Below are positions 1 through 13,440 of a stretch of 64,000 nt of DNA, piece after piece (position 1 is the first letter of the stretch; each line of letters starts with the position of its first letter). The translations under genes and the position numbers were made by a program. The DNA is from Drosophila persimilis (Eukaryota > Arthropoda > Insecta > Diptera > Drosophilidae): positions 6,820,001 through 6,884,000 of the forward strand of contig NW_020825288.1 of NCBI RefSeq assembly GCF_003286085.1. Reading direction: 5' to 3'. The notes beneath the pieces were generated by a model that searched no databases, was not told where the DNA came from, and saw only the letters and a program-made list of their open reading frames with translations.

Positions 1-63
1 CTGTTGGCTCCACTGTTCGCGTACTGGGCTGAGTATCGCGCTGATGAAGATAGCTTTGCATAG
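1..63 (+). CDS. possible C-terminal tail of a protein entering from the left edge
   Basis: Reading from base 1 the plus strand is open for 20 codons and ends in TAG at 61-63. The residues include APLFAYWAEYRADED, a mixed, non-repetitive composition, and the DNA turns AT-rich and stop-rich straight afterwards. That is how the end of a last exon would look. Twenty open codons can occur by chance, and I do not recognise the protein. Confidence 0.22.
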   Translation: MLAPLFAYWAEYRADEDSFA

Positions 64-3000
64 AGTTGAGTTCTCAACGGTGAAAAGTTTTCTTCTAATT
101 GTCAACTTCATTAGCCAACTAACTGCTGTCCGCCCCGTCCTTATCTTTGTCTCTCCCCTCTACCCCCCCACACAGAGTGACCTTAGGTCAGATGAAAACT
201 TTTCCCCTTGTTAATTAAGTGCAGCTCAATCTGGTGCTTCTGTTGCCGGGTTACATATATTTCATTGGCAGCAGTTGTTCCTGATTCGAATATTAATGGC
301 CTCTCATTCCGCTGCTTAATCCGGCTCCTGCTTAAATCCGTTTAGCAGGTTTATTTTAGTTTTGGCTTAGTTTTGGTATTGCAATAACTTTGGTTTGTTG
401 ATAATTGCATTTGGATGTGGATTAATTACATTTGCACTGTAGTTAAATTAATTATTTACAATTAACAGCTGCTCTGTGGAGTGGCCTCAATTGCTGCCGG
501 CCTGAATTAATGCAAATCCAACAAATTAGTTGCAAAAATTATATGCAGCTGCACTTTTAAATATATGTATGTTAAATAGTATCCAGAGGGGTACTAGTTT
601 TCACTGCCCCGTGCTCTGTTTGTGTGTTTCCAATCAGAGCTCATTAGCAATTCTGAGGGAAAATTATGCCGGTCGGATGGAGGAGCCAACTGTTCTCTGA
701 TCCTAGTTGTTTTAATCGATCTGTTACCCTTCAAACGAGTCCTCTATATTGTCTCTCGAACATATGCAAATCTCGACTGAGAGCCAAGCTCCGTTCTGTT
801 TACGGATAGTGTTAGATACTAAAACTTGCTCGTTGTGGATGGATACGGATTGCAGCTAAAATTGTTGTCGTGCGGCTGCATCGCGACTGAATATTTATTC
901 TGGCATAGAAATAAAAACAATGTTGCCCTTGCCATGTATAAATTATTCTAAAGAATAAGCAACCACAGCAACCAACTGAAAAAAAGAGAAATGCAGACAT
1001 GGAAGTATTTTTAATTTAAAAAATCCGCACGGCAGGCAACAACACGTTTTTGCCCCAAAAAGCGAACACTGAATGCTCTTCAAAGTGTTCTCAAAAATGT
1101 GGCTTTAAAAGGAAAACAGCCGTAAATTGTTTGTCTTTTTCCGGGCAGCATCCGAAGGTTTTGCTTGCCTTTTTTGTGGCTGTGGTGCAAAATGCTGTCA
1201 ACGCATTATGTAATTATGGATGTATCAAATTATGAAAAATGTGCTCAGTATTCTGGTACGTGTTGTGGCAGCATTTTATGACTGTCTCGGTGTTGTTGGT
1301 TGTTGGTGTCGCCCTTGCCGCAGCGAATTATGTGACAAAAACGCTTCAGTAAACAGCAGACAGACAAATAGATGGGGCACATGCCATACAAAAACACGGA
1401 GAAAGGACACTGGGATGCCGTCCGACATGACAACGACAGCAAGGAGAGCACCCAGAGTGGGTGGGTGGGGGGTGGAGAGTGGCAAACTGGGTAACCGGAG
1501 AGTGTTTCTCATGGCTGACACGTGAGTCCTACTACAGGCAGTCCCCAGTGCCGTTCCCAGTGCATCGTTAAAGATTTATTTAGGAATTTTCAGTGGGCAC
1601 CGTAAACCGCAGCGTGTAATTGTCCATATATGTAGTGGTTCTGCCTCACTCCCTCTCTCCTCCCTGTCTCTTTCTCTGTCTCTTTCCCTGGCTATGGGTG
1701 AGCGTAGGCCCTGTCAGCATTGCTTACTTTTATGGTAATAATTTCAGTTTGTGGCATTAAATCAACGGAAACGGAAATGTAAAAACGTGTTGCCAGGAAG
1801 TCATATTTTTCAGCTTAGACAAACGAGAGATGCAGTGGGAGAGGGAGAGACAACGACAGAGGGGCGATGAAGCATGTGATAGAGCAACATGCAACACTGT
1901 TGTCAGCATTGGTCCGCCACTGTGGAGCCGACTACATCGCATTAATTTGGTTTTACAACACGGCCACACATAAAAATGAGAAATGGCTGCCACACATGCT
2001 GCGGCCATGCTGCCACACAGACACGCACACAGACGGATGCGGATGCGGAGAATGAGCGAATGAGCGATAAGTAGAAGAGCATCCAGCCAGACAACAACAG
2101 CCATCAACAATATAGTCGAAATTAGCGCAAAATGAATTATAAATGTTGCCCTAATAAAAAGCTAACGCACAAAGCAAGAGCCACAAAGAGCGGAGAGGGG
2201 AGAGCCCGGAATGAGGAGGCAAAGAAGTATGCCAACAAAGTAAAATGTGGAATGTGCAGCATCAAAACAGATGCTGGAACAGTAACAGGAGCCTTATCAC
2301 GGAGAAATTTCCCTAACAAAACAAGAAAACAGAAGTCTTTTTATACCTTGTACTTAGACACTGAACCAGAGAGAGAGAGAGAAACAAGAACGGGGACAAC
2401 TCAGGGCGACTAAAAAGATAGGAGAGAAAAGTAAACATAGTCAAAGACTAAGAGGATTAACTCTTTACAAGCGGATTGTAACAGATATTTAGTACGCTTT
2501 TGTAGAATATCTATGACAAGCAATTCAAATTAAATGGATGCAATTGTGCAGGTTTTCAGCTCAAAGGAAAGGTATATCTTAGTAGAGCGGTTTATGAGCG
2601 GCTCAAGGACTAATCCCGACACCAACATCAAGCTTAAATCTCGCCTGAAATCGAAATCTTTAAACCAGATGTCAGTCCCCCTTTGGGCACACCCACTCCC
2701 GCGTTGCCTGCCACTGCTACTCCATTGCTGCTGCTGCTGTGGCAATTATCACATCGTGTCGCAGTCGCCACATTCTCCGTTGTCCCCTCAGCAACCAAAA
2801 GTGAAGCAAACTGCTGCAAATACAACCAATCAAACCAGCAACAGAACGATGCGCCCCACAACACCCATTTTAATGTGCGCACGACTTAACCGAAGGCGTC
2901 GAAGGAAGGCGAACGGAGGCGAAGGGATGGAGGAGGAGGAGAATTGATATTGGTTCCCTCTCTCTCTCTCTCTGTCTCTCTCTGGGTAACTTCATGAATT

Positions 3001-4000
3001 TTCTTGTGTTTTCAGTGGGGAAACAGCAGTAAATTGACATAAAAACCAAATTGTCCATAAAAATGTATTTCCCTTTAGCCCAGTCGGGGATCTCCCTCCA
3101 GCACAATTTCTTATTCTCTTCGTTGTATTTTTTTTTTGTTTTTTTGGATACTGTTCCGTTGTTCCTTTGCCCCGATGCTTATCGATAAAGTTCAATGGCA
3201 GCGGGGAGCTGCGGAGCGAGTGCTGGCTGCCGGAATTAGTTTCCTGTGTGTGTGTGTGTGTGTGTCTGTGTGCGTGTATTTGTGCTGGGGGAATCCCCCG
3301 GAACGGTTCCGTCAACAATTTAATCAGTTCATCGTCGCCTGGCCTGGCCACAGCAAATCCAAAGGATTTCTTTGCCATTTCTTTGCTTATTTTTTCCCTT
3401 CTGGTCCTTCTGTTTATTTTGACACTCTTTGGGGGTCTTTGTGCTATTCTCCGGGGCTTGGCTCTGGCCCAACCCCATTTACACAAAATAAGATGGTTTT
3501 AGTTTTTGGTTTTATTGGCCACATTCAGCCTACAGGAAATTAAAAGCCATCTGGCAATGTTTCCATTTCCTTTTAGACAGAGTCACTCCATCATCCGCCA
3601 CCATAATCGATATTATGCTAATGCCCTTCTAATTATGACTCATTATCGAAATGAACTCAACACATTTCCCATCATCATCAGGATCGTCTGCTGGCGGCCA
3701 AATTTCCTGGTCTACCAACTAAACTGCAATTTGAAGATAGATATTCGGGGAGGAGCTATAGATAAAGAAGTTCTTCAAACTTTGGGTCGCTTTATCTTTA
3801 GTTGAATCCACTCTATGGACACGAATCAAAAATCCTATGAAAGGTTGGAAAATTCTCTTATCAATCTATTAATATTGAGGGATACCCTTCGCTGTAAATG
3901 TCGAGTAAAAATAATAAAAGTGCGCCAAGTCACAGAATGGCGGTTTTTGAATTTTCTACAAATATTTTGACAATATATAGCAAACTCTAAGTATGAGAAA
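64..4000. other. gene-free AT-rich DNA with simple repeats
   Basis: No open frame here has coding character or usable splice structure. The stretch holds AT-rich blocks with many TAATTA/ATTA cores (for example 420-520), a CT/GA run near 2957-2985 and a GT microsatellite at 3245-3265. It looks like intergenic or intronic regulatory DNA; no gene is claimed. Confidence 0.5.
3245..3265. repeat. (GT)n microsatellite
   Basis: About ten GT dinucleotides, followed by imperfect TGTCTGTGTGCGTG. It creates spurious cysteine/valine-rich open frames on both strands. Confidence 0.9.
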
Positions 4001-7000
4001 TTAATCTACTCATCTAGGCTTAGAACCTAATTTTTGTCTCGTACAAGGTAGAAAATTTATGATTTACTTGGTAAATTTTTTGAGAGGCTCATAAGCTTTC
4101 AGATGGCTAAAATAAACATTGTTTTTGCTCAGATCAATCCTTTAAGCACGGTGAAACAACAACATGTTTGTGGGTTAGTGTACAAGCAACAATGATGGTG
4201 AAGGGAAGTAAAAACAAGGACAACGCAAGAGTTCGCTGAAGTGAAGAACGAAGCTTGCGGTTGGGTCTAGTCTGGTTGTGAGAGTAACGGACTACAAAGA
4301 CTAACGACGACAACGTAAATCAAGAGTCGTATTGTATATCAACATTTACTAAACCGTCAACTGTTAAACATTAAAATAAATGACAAACCGCACATGTGTG
4401 ATCTTTTTCTCCCCTCTTGTTTACCCGCACAGCATTTTGTTTTTCCACTTCTGTCAGCATACTAATTGTTTACCGTCTTTCGACGTGATTCTGTTTTTTG
4501 CTTGCGTTAATTATGGAATCAGAAAAACCAGATGCAGAACCCTGCATCCCAGGAGGACACACGAACGGTTTTTTTTTTGCCGTAGGACCTGTCTCTATCT
4601 CCTATACACACCGTGCCCTGCCATGCTCGCCCTCCTGTGCGTCCTCCCACACATCGACGTGTGTGGACGGTGGAATGGATTTTTAATAACATTGTCAGGG
4701 TGACACAGAAATGGCGTCAACATGTGCACAGCTACCGACCCTGACTGTGATTATCACTTAGCCTCCCTCCCCATCTACTTCGACCTGCCATCATCCTGTG
4801 AGCATATACCTCTGACACCATCACTGGCCATCACATGGGGGATTTTTTGTTTGTTTGTTTGGTTTTTTCCGGGTTGTTTGCCCTACGCCTGCTGTTGCTG
4901 CTACTGCTGCTGCTGCTCTTTTAGCCCGGTCAACAAGCTTATATTGGAAATGTGGCACTGGCTCTCTCTCGCTTCTCGCTCCTCGCATGGTTCATCCTTT
5001 TTCGATGATATGGAGCACACAGAGCAACTAATTTCAGTCGGATGATGATGATGATGATGCTAATGATGGGTAGTCCTCCCCCTTTCATAAGCTTTGATGG
5101 CGGGTAATTTACATGGAGTCCGGCGAATTTATTGCCATGAAATAGGCCAACAGCTGCAGCTGGGCAGACGTAGATTTATGGGTACGTGAATGCCTATGAA
5201 ATGAGTTAACATTTTGCAACCCAGTATCGGTTGACTTCTCGCAGCTGGACCACCCACAGAACACAGCACACACTGCCGTGCAAAGTGTGGTGTATTCATT
5301 CATTGAATGTATTCAAACGCAGCCAGACAGTGGCAGGATGTGCCTCGGTCCGACTGCAGATAGGGCCAAAAAAAAAAACGTTTATATGTATGTGTATTCC
5401 AATATAGCAACGAGAGTGTCTGGGTAATGAAAGCAGAAGAGAGAGCTGCCAGGGCAACAGCAAAAGCAACAGCAACAGCATCAGAGGCAGGCAAACAAAA
5501 GCTGCCGAAAACAAATAATCTCATACTCGTTCTGTGCTTTCTGCCTTCTGTGTGCTGTTTGTCTTTTCCTTTGGAGGCAACCGTTCTGCTCCGCTCCGCT
5601 CTGGCTCTGGCTCTGACTCTTATCTGGCTGCAATGCCTGCCTGCCTGCCGTGTGGCATGCTCTTTGTCCGTTTACATGAGCCAGCCACTGCGGCAACATG
5701 TCGAGTTGTTGCCAAGTAATAATAACAAAAGGCTAAGACCGAGCAGAGCCGAGTACACAGGCTTAAAAACTCATTGACACGTTCCACCAGCTTCAGCTTC
5801 AGCCTCAACACTTTTAGTTTCTCGGCTGCCCTTTGCTGCTCTCTGTTTGTCCTAAGCCATTTACTTAGCCACACTCGGACCGATGTCAATACGAATCTCC
5901 GAGTGTAAATGGATGCTTGACTGGTTGAATGAATAAATGAATGAATGTCTGAGTCCATGCACGACTGACTTTATGCCTTTGCCTGTTTGCAGAACACGTC
6001 CTTCATGCGGATGCTACATCTGGGATGTTACATCGGCTTTGCTGGCGGGGCAACAGTGCGTATGAGCGACTCCGAATGTGCATTTAATTGCAATTCGATT
6101 TGCAATTTTGCAAAGGGCTTGCGCATGTGTCTGCCACAGACAGATCGCCCCCGAACTCCCCGAACTCCAGAACTCTCCCATCGCCACCAACCAATCAAGG
6201 GCTTCCGTTTGCAAACAAACCGAATATTCAATTAATAAATTATAAATAAGCTGTTAACGATGTGGGACATTTGATTATGGTGTGGCAGTTGCAGTTGCAG
6301 CTGCAACCTAATTTGACAGCCGCAAAGGGTGCCACTTGCCTTCGACAGTGGCAGTGGCTATGTTTGGACTCTCTCTTCAAGCAAATATGTATTTTGCTCC
6401 ATTGTTTTCCAGCAAGAAATTAATTAAAAACTTTAGGCGGGTTCCAGGCGTGGCTTTGATTGGCATAAAAGCTTCTAATAAGTATAAATTATGAGAAGTC
6501 TATAATCAATTCTTGTTTTTATTTGTTTTTTCTTTGTTGTTGTCTAGCTAACATGAAAATTGTTTGCGGCACGCGAGCATATAGAGAGCGAGAAGCAAAA
6601 GTGAGGGCAAACCAAAGCAGAAAACACCCTGGACGGTGCAACAAAAGATCCATCCACATAGACCAATGGCTTCAAATGTTAATAAAGATCGTAAGATCCC
6701 AAGTTTGAGTTGCCAAAATCAGTAGTGAATAGTTCCTTAGGTACTTCTTCATGCAATATTTTTCATAGGAGTCCAGTTGAAGCTTTTTCCATTATATTCC
6801 GAATCTAAATATATCCCAGAAAGGGTAGCGGCTGAATGTCTGAGGTCATTGGGACCAGGTGCGTGCCACTCCATATAGCCATATAGTATCCAGATACCAT
6901 CCAGATATCCGGATAGTGAGAGGCAGATAACAAAGCTTAACAAGTACCCGACCCGACCCGACCGTTCCAACCAGTTGCAGCTGAAACCCATTCAAGTGAG

Positions 7001-8440
7001 CAAGCCGTGTAATTATACTCGGAACCAGGCCGAACTGACTGACTGACTGACGGACTGACAGACTGACAGACGGACAGACGGACGGACTGGCTGAGTAAGT
7101 CCTGCAATTAGCAGCGCACATAACTCATCCGCCGCGTGGCACCGACAACTGCTACGGGCTCCCACCTGACTGAAAGTAAATGCAATTTGTGAAGTGAAAT
7201 TGGTTGTACTTGTTAAATTAATCTCTTTCTCTGTCGCTCAGTGGCAGTGGCAGTGCCTGTGCCTGAGCCAATTTCAAGCTCGACTTATTCGACTTGCTCA
7301 TCAGCCATCCCTCCATCCATGCCCCCATTCATCCAGCCATCCATCCATCCAGTGCTCGAATGTCTGCCACAATCACTGGCATTCTAATTAAACCGCAGCT
7401 AATCATTAATTAGACACATTGAATGTTTTTTCCGTTTAATTTATTTATTTTTGTTTTTTTTTAGGGAAGGCCCATTAAAGTTTTGTAATCGCAACAACTT
7501 TCCAAAGCCACAAAAGCCAAAAACAAATGTCGCTTTTAATTATGTGCCTGGCAAGGATTCGACAGGAGTACACTTGTCGAAAATGGCAACCGTTTAATTG
7601 GGAATATCGTGCGTACTTGAGGGTTTTCGCTGCGTGCAACTGTGGAGCTTCATTTTTTTTGTGCTGATTTCTCTCAGTGTGTGCAGCGGCTCACATTTAG
7701 CACCTTAAGGCACGACACTGGCCACACCCAAGGGCAGCCAAGGATGGTTCTAGGCGGCAGGAGGTGCAGAACAGAGGACAGACTGCTGCTGGGTGTGCTC
7801 AAGGCTGGAGCCAAATGGCTCACCACCTGGTTAGCCCTCCACAACACCGCCCGACCGACCGACGGACCGACCGTCCGTACAGGACCGTGCCGAATTGACG
7901 TGCGCTGATCGACAGGATGTCTGCCAGTGGGTGCCCCTGCTGTGGGGGTTGGGGTGGCTTATTTATAAAACGACCTTCGGGCAAATCAAATGCAAAACTT
8001 TTATGCGGCCAGCGACACGCGTTCGCGTCCGCATTCGCCTGCTCATTAAAGGTCAAAGCCGATTTGTCTGCTCCTAGGTGTGTTCCTCCCTCTGTCCTTG
8101 GTATAGAATTGCGACACCCACACCCACACACCCCGCCCCACACCATACTCTCGCACAAACACAAACAAATACTTGGAATCACATATAAGGCACATATACT
8201 TTTTTGTTTTGTGGCTGCCCCCTGCCCCTGGTGCGGCTCAATAAACATAATTAGCATTTTGGCACTTTACGTGGCTCAGCCACTAATGAATGACTAGTCA
8301 AGAAACAGGCAGAGGACAGAGAGTAAGGAAGTGGCAGCAGCAACTTCAATTGGTCTTATTTCATATGCAAAGTGGGGCAAAGAAGTTGATTAAAAATTCA
8401 GGAGCAGCTCAACTATTTGACAGTTAGGGCTCAGCGCCAT
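4001..8440. other. gene-free DNA
   Basis: No supportable gene. Contents are low-complexity tracts: CTG-type triplets near 4888-4918, a GAT run at 5042-5059, GCAACA-type repeats near 5450-5485, GACN tetranucleotides at 7034-7090 and CCATCCAT near 7310-7350. Short open frames here have no conserved motif and no partner exon. Confidence 0.5.
7034..7090. repeat. GAC(T/G) tetranucleotide tract
   Basis: Imperfect tandem GACT/GACG tetramers on the plus strand. The same motif class occurs inside the dispersed repeat at 32601-32650, but here it has no surrounding element. Confidence 0.7.
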
Positions 8441-8659
8441 CTGTGGGGCAAATAAATAACACGGTTAACTGTGCAAAGGCCACACACACACACACGCACA
8501 CACAGGCACAACGGCACATAAACATGTACAACACATGGTGGCATGACACATCAACACTCATAGAGAGAGAGATGTATACAAGTGTCACTCGTGTGTAGCG
8601 CACTCAAAAGCCAACACTTGGCAATTGCCATGTTAGCACGCACGCACACCGATATAGGT

Positions 8660-8683
8660 ACACACACACACACACACACACAC
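8660..8683. repeat. (CA)n microsatellite
   Basis: Twelve CA dinucleotides in a row on the plus strand. Confidence 0.9.
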
Positions 8684-10872
8684 GTATACAAATGCATGAG
8701 GGGCCGGGCAAGCAGGCAGGCAGGCAGGCAAAAGGGCTACTCAGAGTGTCACACATGGCGTATACGTGTTGCCTGGTCGAAAGTGCCACTGCCAGCCTCG
8801 TCGCCATCGTCTGTGGGGGGCCTCTGTGCCGCAGAGTGTAATTAAATATTTTACAGGCAATCTACATTCTTGAGATAAACTCAACTTTATAAAATGTGGC
8901 AGAGACACAGAGAGCAACCGCATTGGGGAAATGTTTTCGAAACACCAACACAACACAAAAATGGAAAATGCCAAACAAGTGTGTGTTTTTGGCATACTCG
9001 TTGAAGCTAACGAAGATGAAATGCTCTAAGAAGAAAGTTAGTGTCAAGGTGGAAGACTTGTAATTATTAAATATTAATTTGTATATTGAATAATAGAGTT
9101 CTATCCTAGAGTTATATTATAATTTAATTTCTACATATTCCTTAAGCTTCTTCAAGCCAAAAAAGTCTCTTCTACCCTAAAATCAAACTGTTTTTAGCAG
9201 CTGCCATCGAGCCATCAATATGGCTAAAATGCCTGACAAAATCAGAGAACACCGTTCTGCAGCAGGGTTAAAAAAAAGGACAACATCATAAGATACAGGA
9301 CTAATGTTTGCACCACACACACACACATTTTCACTCGCACTCTGAATGGAGATTCCGCTGAGGCTGCTGTATTTCGAGGGCTCGTCCCCGTCGTGTATAC
9401 AATTTTTGGGGGGCCGGGCATAAGTCGCTGTTGCCGTTGTGGAATTTAGATTAGTGTCATTTAACTTTTTAGATTTACAAATGTTGCATGAAAAGATAAT
9501 CGGCTTGCCCTTGTACGCCCAGCAGCCAGCCAGCCAGCCACAGACATGGGATACGAACAGGGATACATAGTCATGGGCAGTTTTGCGGTTCATGGGGCCC
9601 TCCGCAGCCCACACTCGCCCACCCTTGCCCTTGCCTCGCTCTGCGTTTGAGTTGCGGCATTGTAACAGGTTTTGAGGCATGCTTTGGGTTTTGCGGCTGC
9701 CCAGGCCGGGCCAGGACATGGCCGAAGCTGGAGTCCAACCCAAATAGGATTTCCTATTTGGGAGCACGAGAGCCGCTCTATCATCTCTTTCTCCCCCTGT
9801 TTCGGTCTCTGTCTCTTTCTGTGTCTGTGTGGACCCAAACGCGTGTTGGTAATTGCGCTTTGAGTTTGTAATTTGCGAATTGAAACTGTCAGCAGGAAAA
9901 TGTCGTGCATGTGTTTGGATTTAATAAGCAAATTTTAATACTGGAATCTCAAAGATTGATGGCCGGGATCGTTCCCGGCAATCCTTCCCACCCCCAAACT
10001 GAAGCTGTGGGTGGATTTCCCCTTCCCCACACTTGACTTTTTATTGGACTTTCATTGACAATCAACTGGGAATTTAATTTGTTAGTCGTTTGCCGTCTGC
10101 AGAGGCTGTGCTGTCGAGCGGTGTAGAGCAGCTAATCATTTTCCGTTTACAAATTTAATTAAAACTGCATTTGCATTGGAATTGCTGCGTTGGCCTTTAA
10201 TGGTCTTAATTAATAAGTTATGTCTCCCCCCCACTCCCTGCTGAACAACAAGGCGGAATAGGAAGGAGATTGGGGGGTAAAACTGATTTTTAATTGCCTG
10301 TTAAAAAGGGTTATGTTAGCTGGCCCGGCCCGCAGGAGGCCCAGGGAGAGATGACCACTTGAGTTGCCCTAATTGGCCGGCCAAGTGTTGGCTATATTGG
10401 GCAGAGCAGGCTGCAAGGCCTGACTGGTTGGCCCATAGGTAGACGAAGTAGGACCACAAGTGCCACAAGCTCCGGACTTGTTTAGTTTGGCTTTGGCCTG
10501 ACTGTTTAGGGACATGGGAGAGGGGCGCCTACTAGGAGTAGAGTCCTTATACGAGGACTCTCACTTCTTTAGCTGTAGAACTTTTAACCTTTAAGCTGAA
10601 GAGGCTTACAGGCTTACAGGCTCTCTCTGCCTCTGAAACACTCGCTTCATCCAGCTCTCTGTTGGCCGTCAACATTAGGGAGGGGGGCGTGGCAGTAGCG
10701 TGCCCTATCTGCAATGTTTCATTCGAAAAAAACCCAGAGAAACCCAAGGGAAACTCAAATTGTGGCAATGCGTGCGCAAAAAAATCCATCCATCTATCCG
10801 CTTGCAGCGGGAAAAGCGGGGCGTTAGAAAGGGTTACGCCCAGCTTTCGGGCGTTTGATGTCGGCCGCGTGG

Positions 10873-10875
<3 letters not shown>

Positions 10876-10906
<31 letters not shown>
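10876..10906. repeat. (CA)n microsatellite
   Basis: About fifteen CA dinucleotides; it generates a valine/cysteine-rich artefact ORF on the minus strand. Confidence 0.9.
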
Positions 10907-10907
<1 letters not shown>

Positions 10908-13370
10908 CACACCAAAAGCAGCGGAAACGGAAATGTAAGAGCGTGTTTGAATAAAAGTCCATAATTCTGCATTAGCAGCAGGAGCAACGGCAGGAGCACT
11001 AAAAGCAGCAACAAACATCGACAGATAACAGACAGCAGTTCAGTCACATGTGAGCGCACGTGATAAGAATAAACAGGTGGAAACCCCAGGTAGATGGGCA
11101 AAATGTAATTTCAAAATTTACTCATCAAATGAATATTTGAAATTGAGAGCAGAGACAGAGATCAAAGATTAGCAGAGCCTTTGCGCTAAGGGCACATGAT
11201 TTAAATAGTGTTTTGTACTGAATTATGTAACAGGTATTCAATAAATTTAATTCGGAATTAATAGACAAGAAGACAATTAAGGAAAATCATTGAAATACCC
11301 ATGAACTTTGATTTGGAGAATGCACAAATGGCAAGGAAACCTGAGAACGCAAAGATGGGAAAGAAATTAAGAGAAATTAGTCAAATATCTGTATGATTTC
11401 AGGGAAAAATTGTAGCATAATTTGATATTCAGGGGATTAGGCAGGATGAGGGCAAGCAGAGTTTATTCCAAGACATTTGTACTTTGATTTGTTTGGGGGT
11501 TTGGGGGAAAACAGATTCGATTTCAATAATCATTACAATTAATTATATGCAAAAATATAGATAAAGAAATGTATCATAGAAAGAGAGATATTTTTTCACA
11601 GATATGTTGCTCCAAGAGTTCTCAAAGTCCTCCCTCCCTCGAAGTGGGAGCCCTAAAGCATTGACCTTGGCAAGTTTGCCGTCTTCAGGTCCACCTAGCA
11701 CCCCCGACGGCTCTTGCCATAAGTATAATTAGTTTTGCACTAACTGGGGCGTAAAACGAAACTCAGACACAACACACACAACGCCCCCAGATCGAAGCCC
11801 TTGCCTCGGCCAACCGAAAATCATTAAAAATATTTGCCTGCACGCGCTGAGCCGCCTCGTCATCCAATCAACCATCGACATCGCCACTGCCACCACCGCC
11901 GCCACAGACCCACCAGCTCCACCAGCTCCACCCCTTCCCCTCTGACAGGACCATCGCCAGGCGAAGGGAGAGCAAAAAAGGAACCCAATTTAGGGCATAA
12001 AAATTGTTGCTTACTTGGCAAAGATGTTTATCACACCGTCGGGTGGCTGGATAAAAAAATAGAGGGGCAGAACTGGCAGCAGATTTCAGGGCAACCACTG
12101 CACAGTGGTCCAGAAGATGAAGTGCTACAGGGGATTTAGATGTGGCTAATCTACCCCAAAGTGAAAGAGTATAAGCCACAAATGAACAATGGGGATAGAT
12201 ACTTCAGATGTACCGAAGAAACCAATCGTAAATGGAAAGTCCATTGTCCAAAGAGAATGCAGATCCACCTCTCTGATGCAAACCACTTTGCCTCCACTTT
12301 TTGCTATAGCTGAGACCACTGTGCTGTGGCCACTGCGGTTGGCAATGTAAATATTTTGCCATTTGGGCTTTCTCTTGGATTAGTTTCATTTATTTCATCA
12401 TTTGCGCGTCGCACTAAACGCATGCAGCGCCTTATCCCGTGTCCTGTCTTCCAGAGCATTCGGGGTGGTCGACGGTTGGTTGGGTGGTTCGGTGGGTGGC
12501 CGCTGCGGTTCAGGGCGGTGGGCTTGCCAGTGGGGGGATAAGAATTTAATCAGGCCGCTGGGGACTGTAAAGCGCCGCCGCCTGCTGCTAAAACAGAAAT
12601 GTAGGTCCTGCCCACAGAAAACAGAAAAGCAGCGGCAAAAAACACCGAAACACACAAATTTCCTTGAGCGCAATACAGCGAATGTGAATGTTTCTCCCAA
12701 AATGATGACTATGACGATGGCGATGGCGATGACGAGGTCCGCCTGCCAAAAGGAGGAGACTCCGAGACTCCGCTAGTAGTGGAGTTGGCCTCGTTGCTAT
12801 TTGGTTTCCTTTGGCTCTTTCTTTCTTTCTTTTTTTCGTCTTTTTTCGCTTTTATTATACGTTACAAGTGTGTGAAGTTGTAATTTAAGTGTGTGGGGAG
12901 GGGCAGTGACACGCCCACCCGGCAGCGGCAAATGGCGCCTTCAGGACATCGCTGGAGGGTACATTGATTTTTTGTTTCTTTCATTTAATTCATTTTTTTC
13001 TTTGGCATGCCTTTAAAGCACATTCCTGTTATCCACGGAAATCATTTTCATTTTCAGTTTCGTTTTGATTCCATGGGGCTTATCCGTCCAAAGAGAGAGA
13101 GAGAGATAGAGATCCCATCTCCTTCCCGTCTCCAGCTGACACTGACGAGTGTCAGCCACATGTCCCCCACATAGCCAGGCGATTGACTTGGCTCAAGCGT
13201 GGACACAGCTGGACACCGATTGGGAGGGTCGTCGGAAGTGGCGCGAGAGCGGGGCTTATTGGCTGCTCCTGATGGACCACAGGTGGGCATTGGCATGGGC
13301 CTGGACAAGGGCACGGGCATCTCCTCCTCCAACTGGCCGGATAGTTGGCCGAAAGTTTTTTTTAGTTCAG

Positions 13371-13394
13371 TTTGAGTTTGAGTTTGAGTTTGAG
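13371..13394. repeat. (TTTGAG)4 hexanucleotide repeat
   Basis: Four perfect tandem copies of TTTGAG. Confidence 0.85.
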
Positions 13395-13440
13395 TGCAAC
13401 ATTTGTCTGCATATATTGGAAAATTCTGGTGTCGGTTAGC

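Larger units (their letters stand above)
8441..13440. other. gene-free DNA with CA repeats
   Basis: Contains (CA)n at 8660-8683 and 10876-10906, GCAG repeats near 8710-8730, a TTTC run near 12808-12834 and TTTGAG repeats at 13371-13394. Minus-strand open frames at 9183-9767 and 10547-11101 are the longest but have no coding signature. Nothing else is seen. Confidence 0.5.

Noticed and set aside
9183-9767. 194-codon minus-strand frame
   Set aside because: Odd composition, no recognisable domain or signal peptide, in a region full of simple repeats.
10547-11101. 184-codon minus-strand frame with a hydrophobic stretch
   Set aside because: The frame is held open by a CA microsatellite and low-complexity leucine codons; no motif or splice partner.
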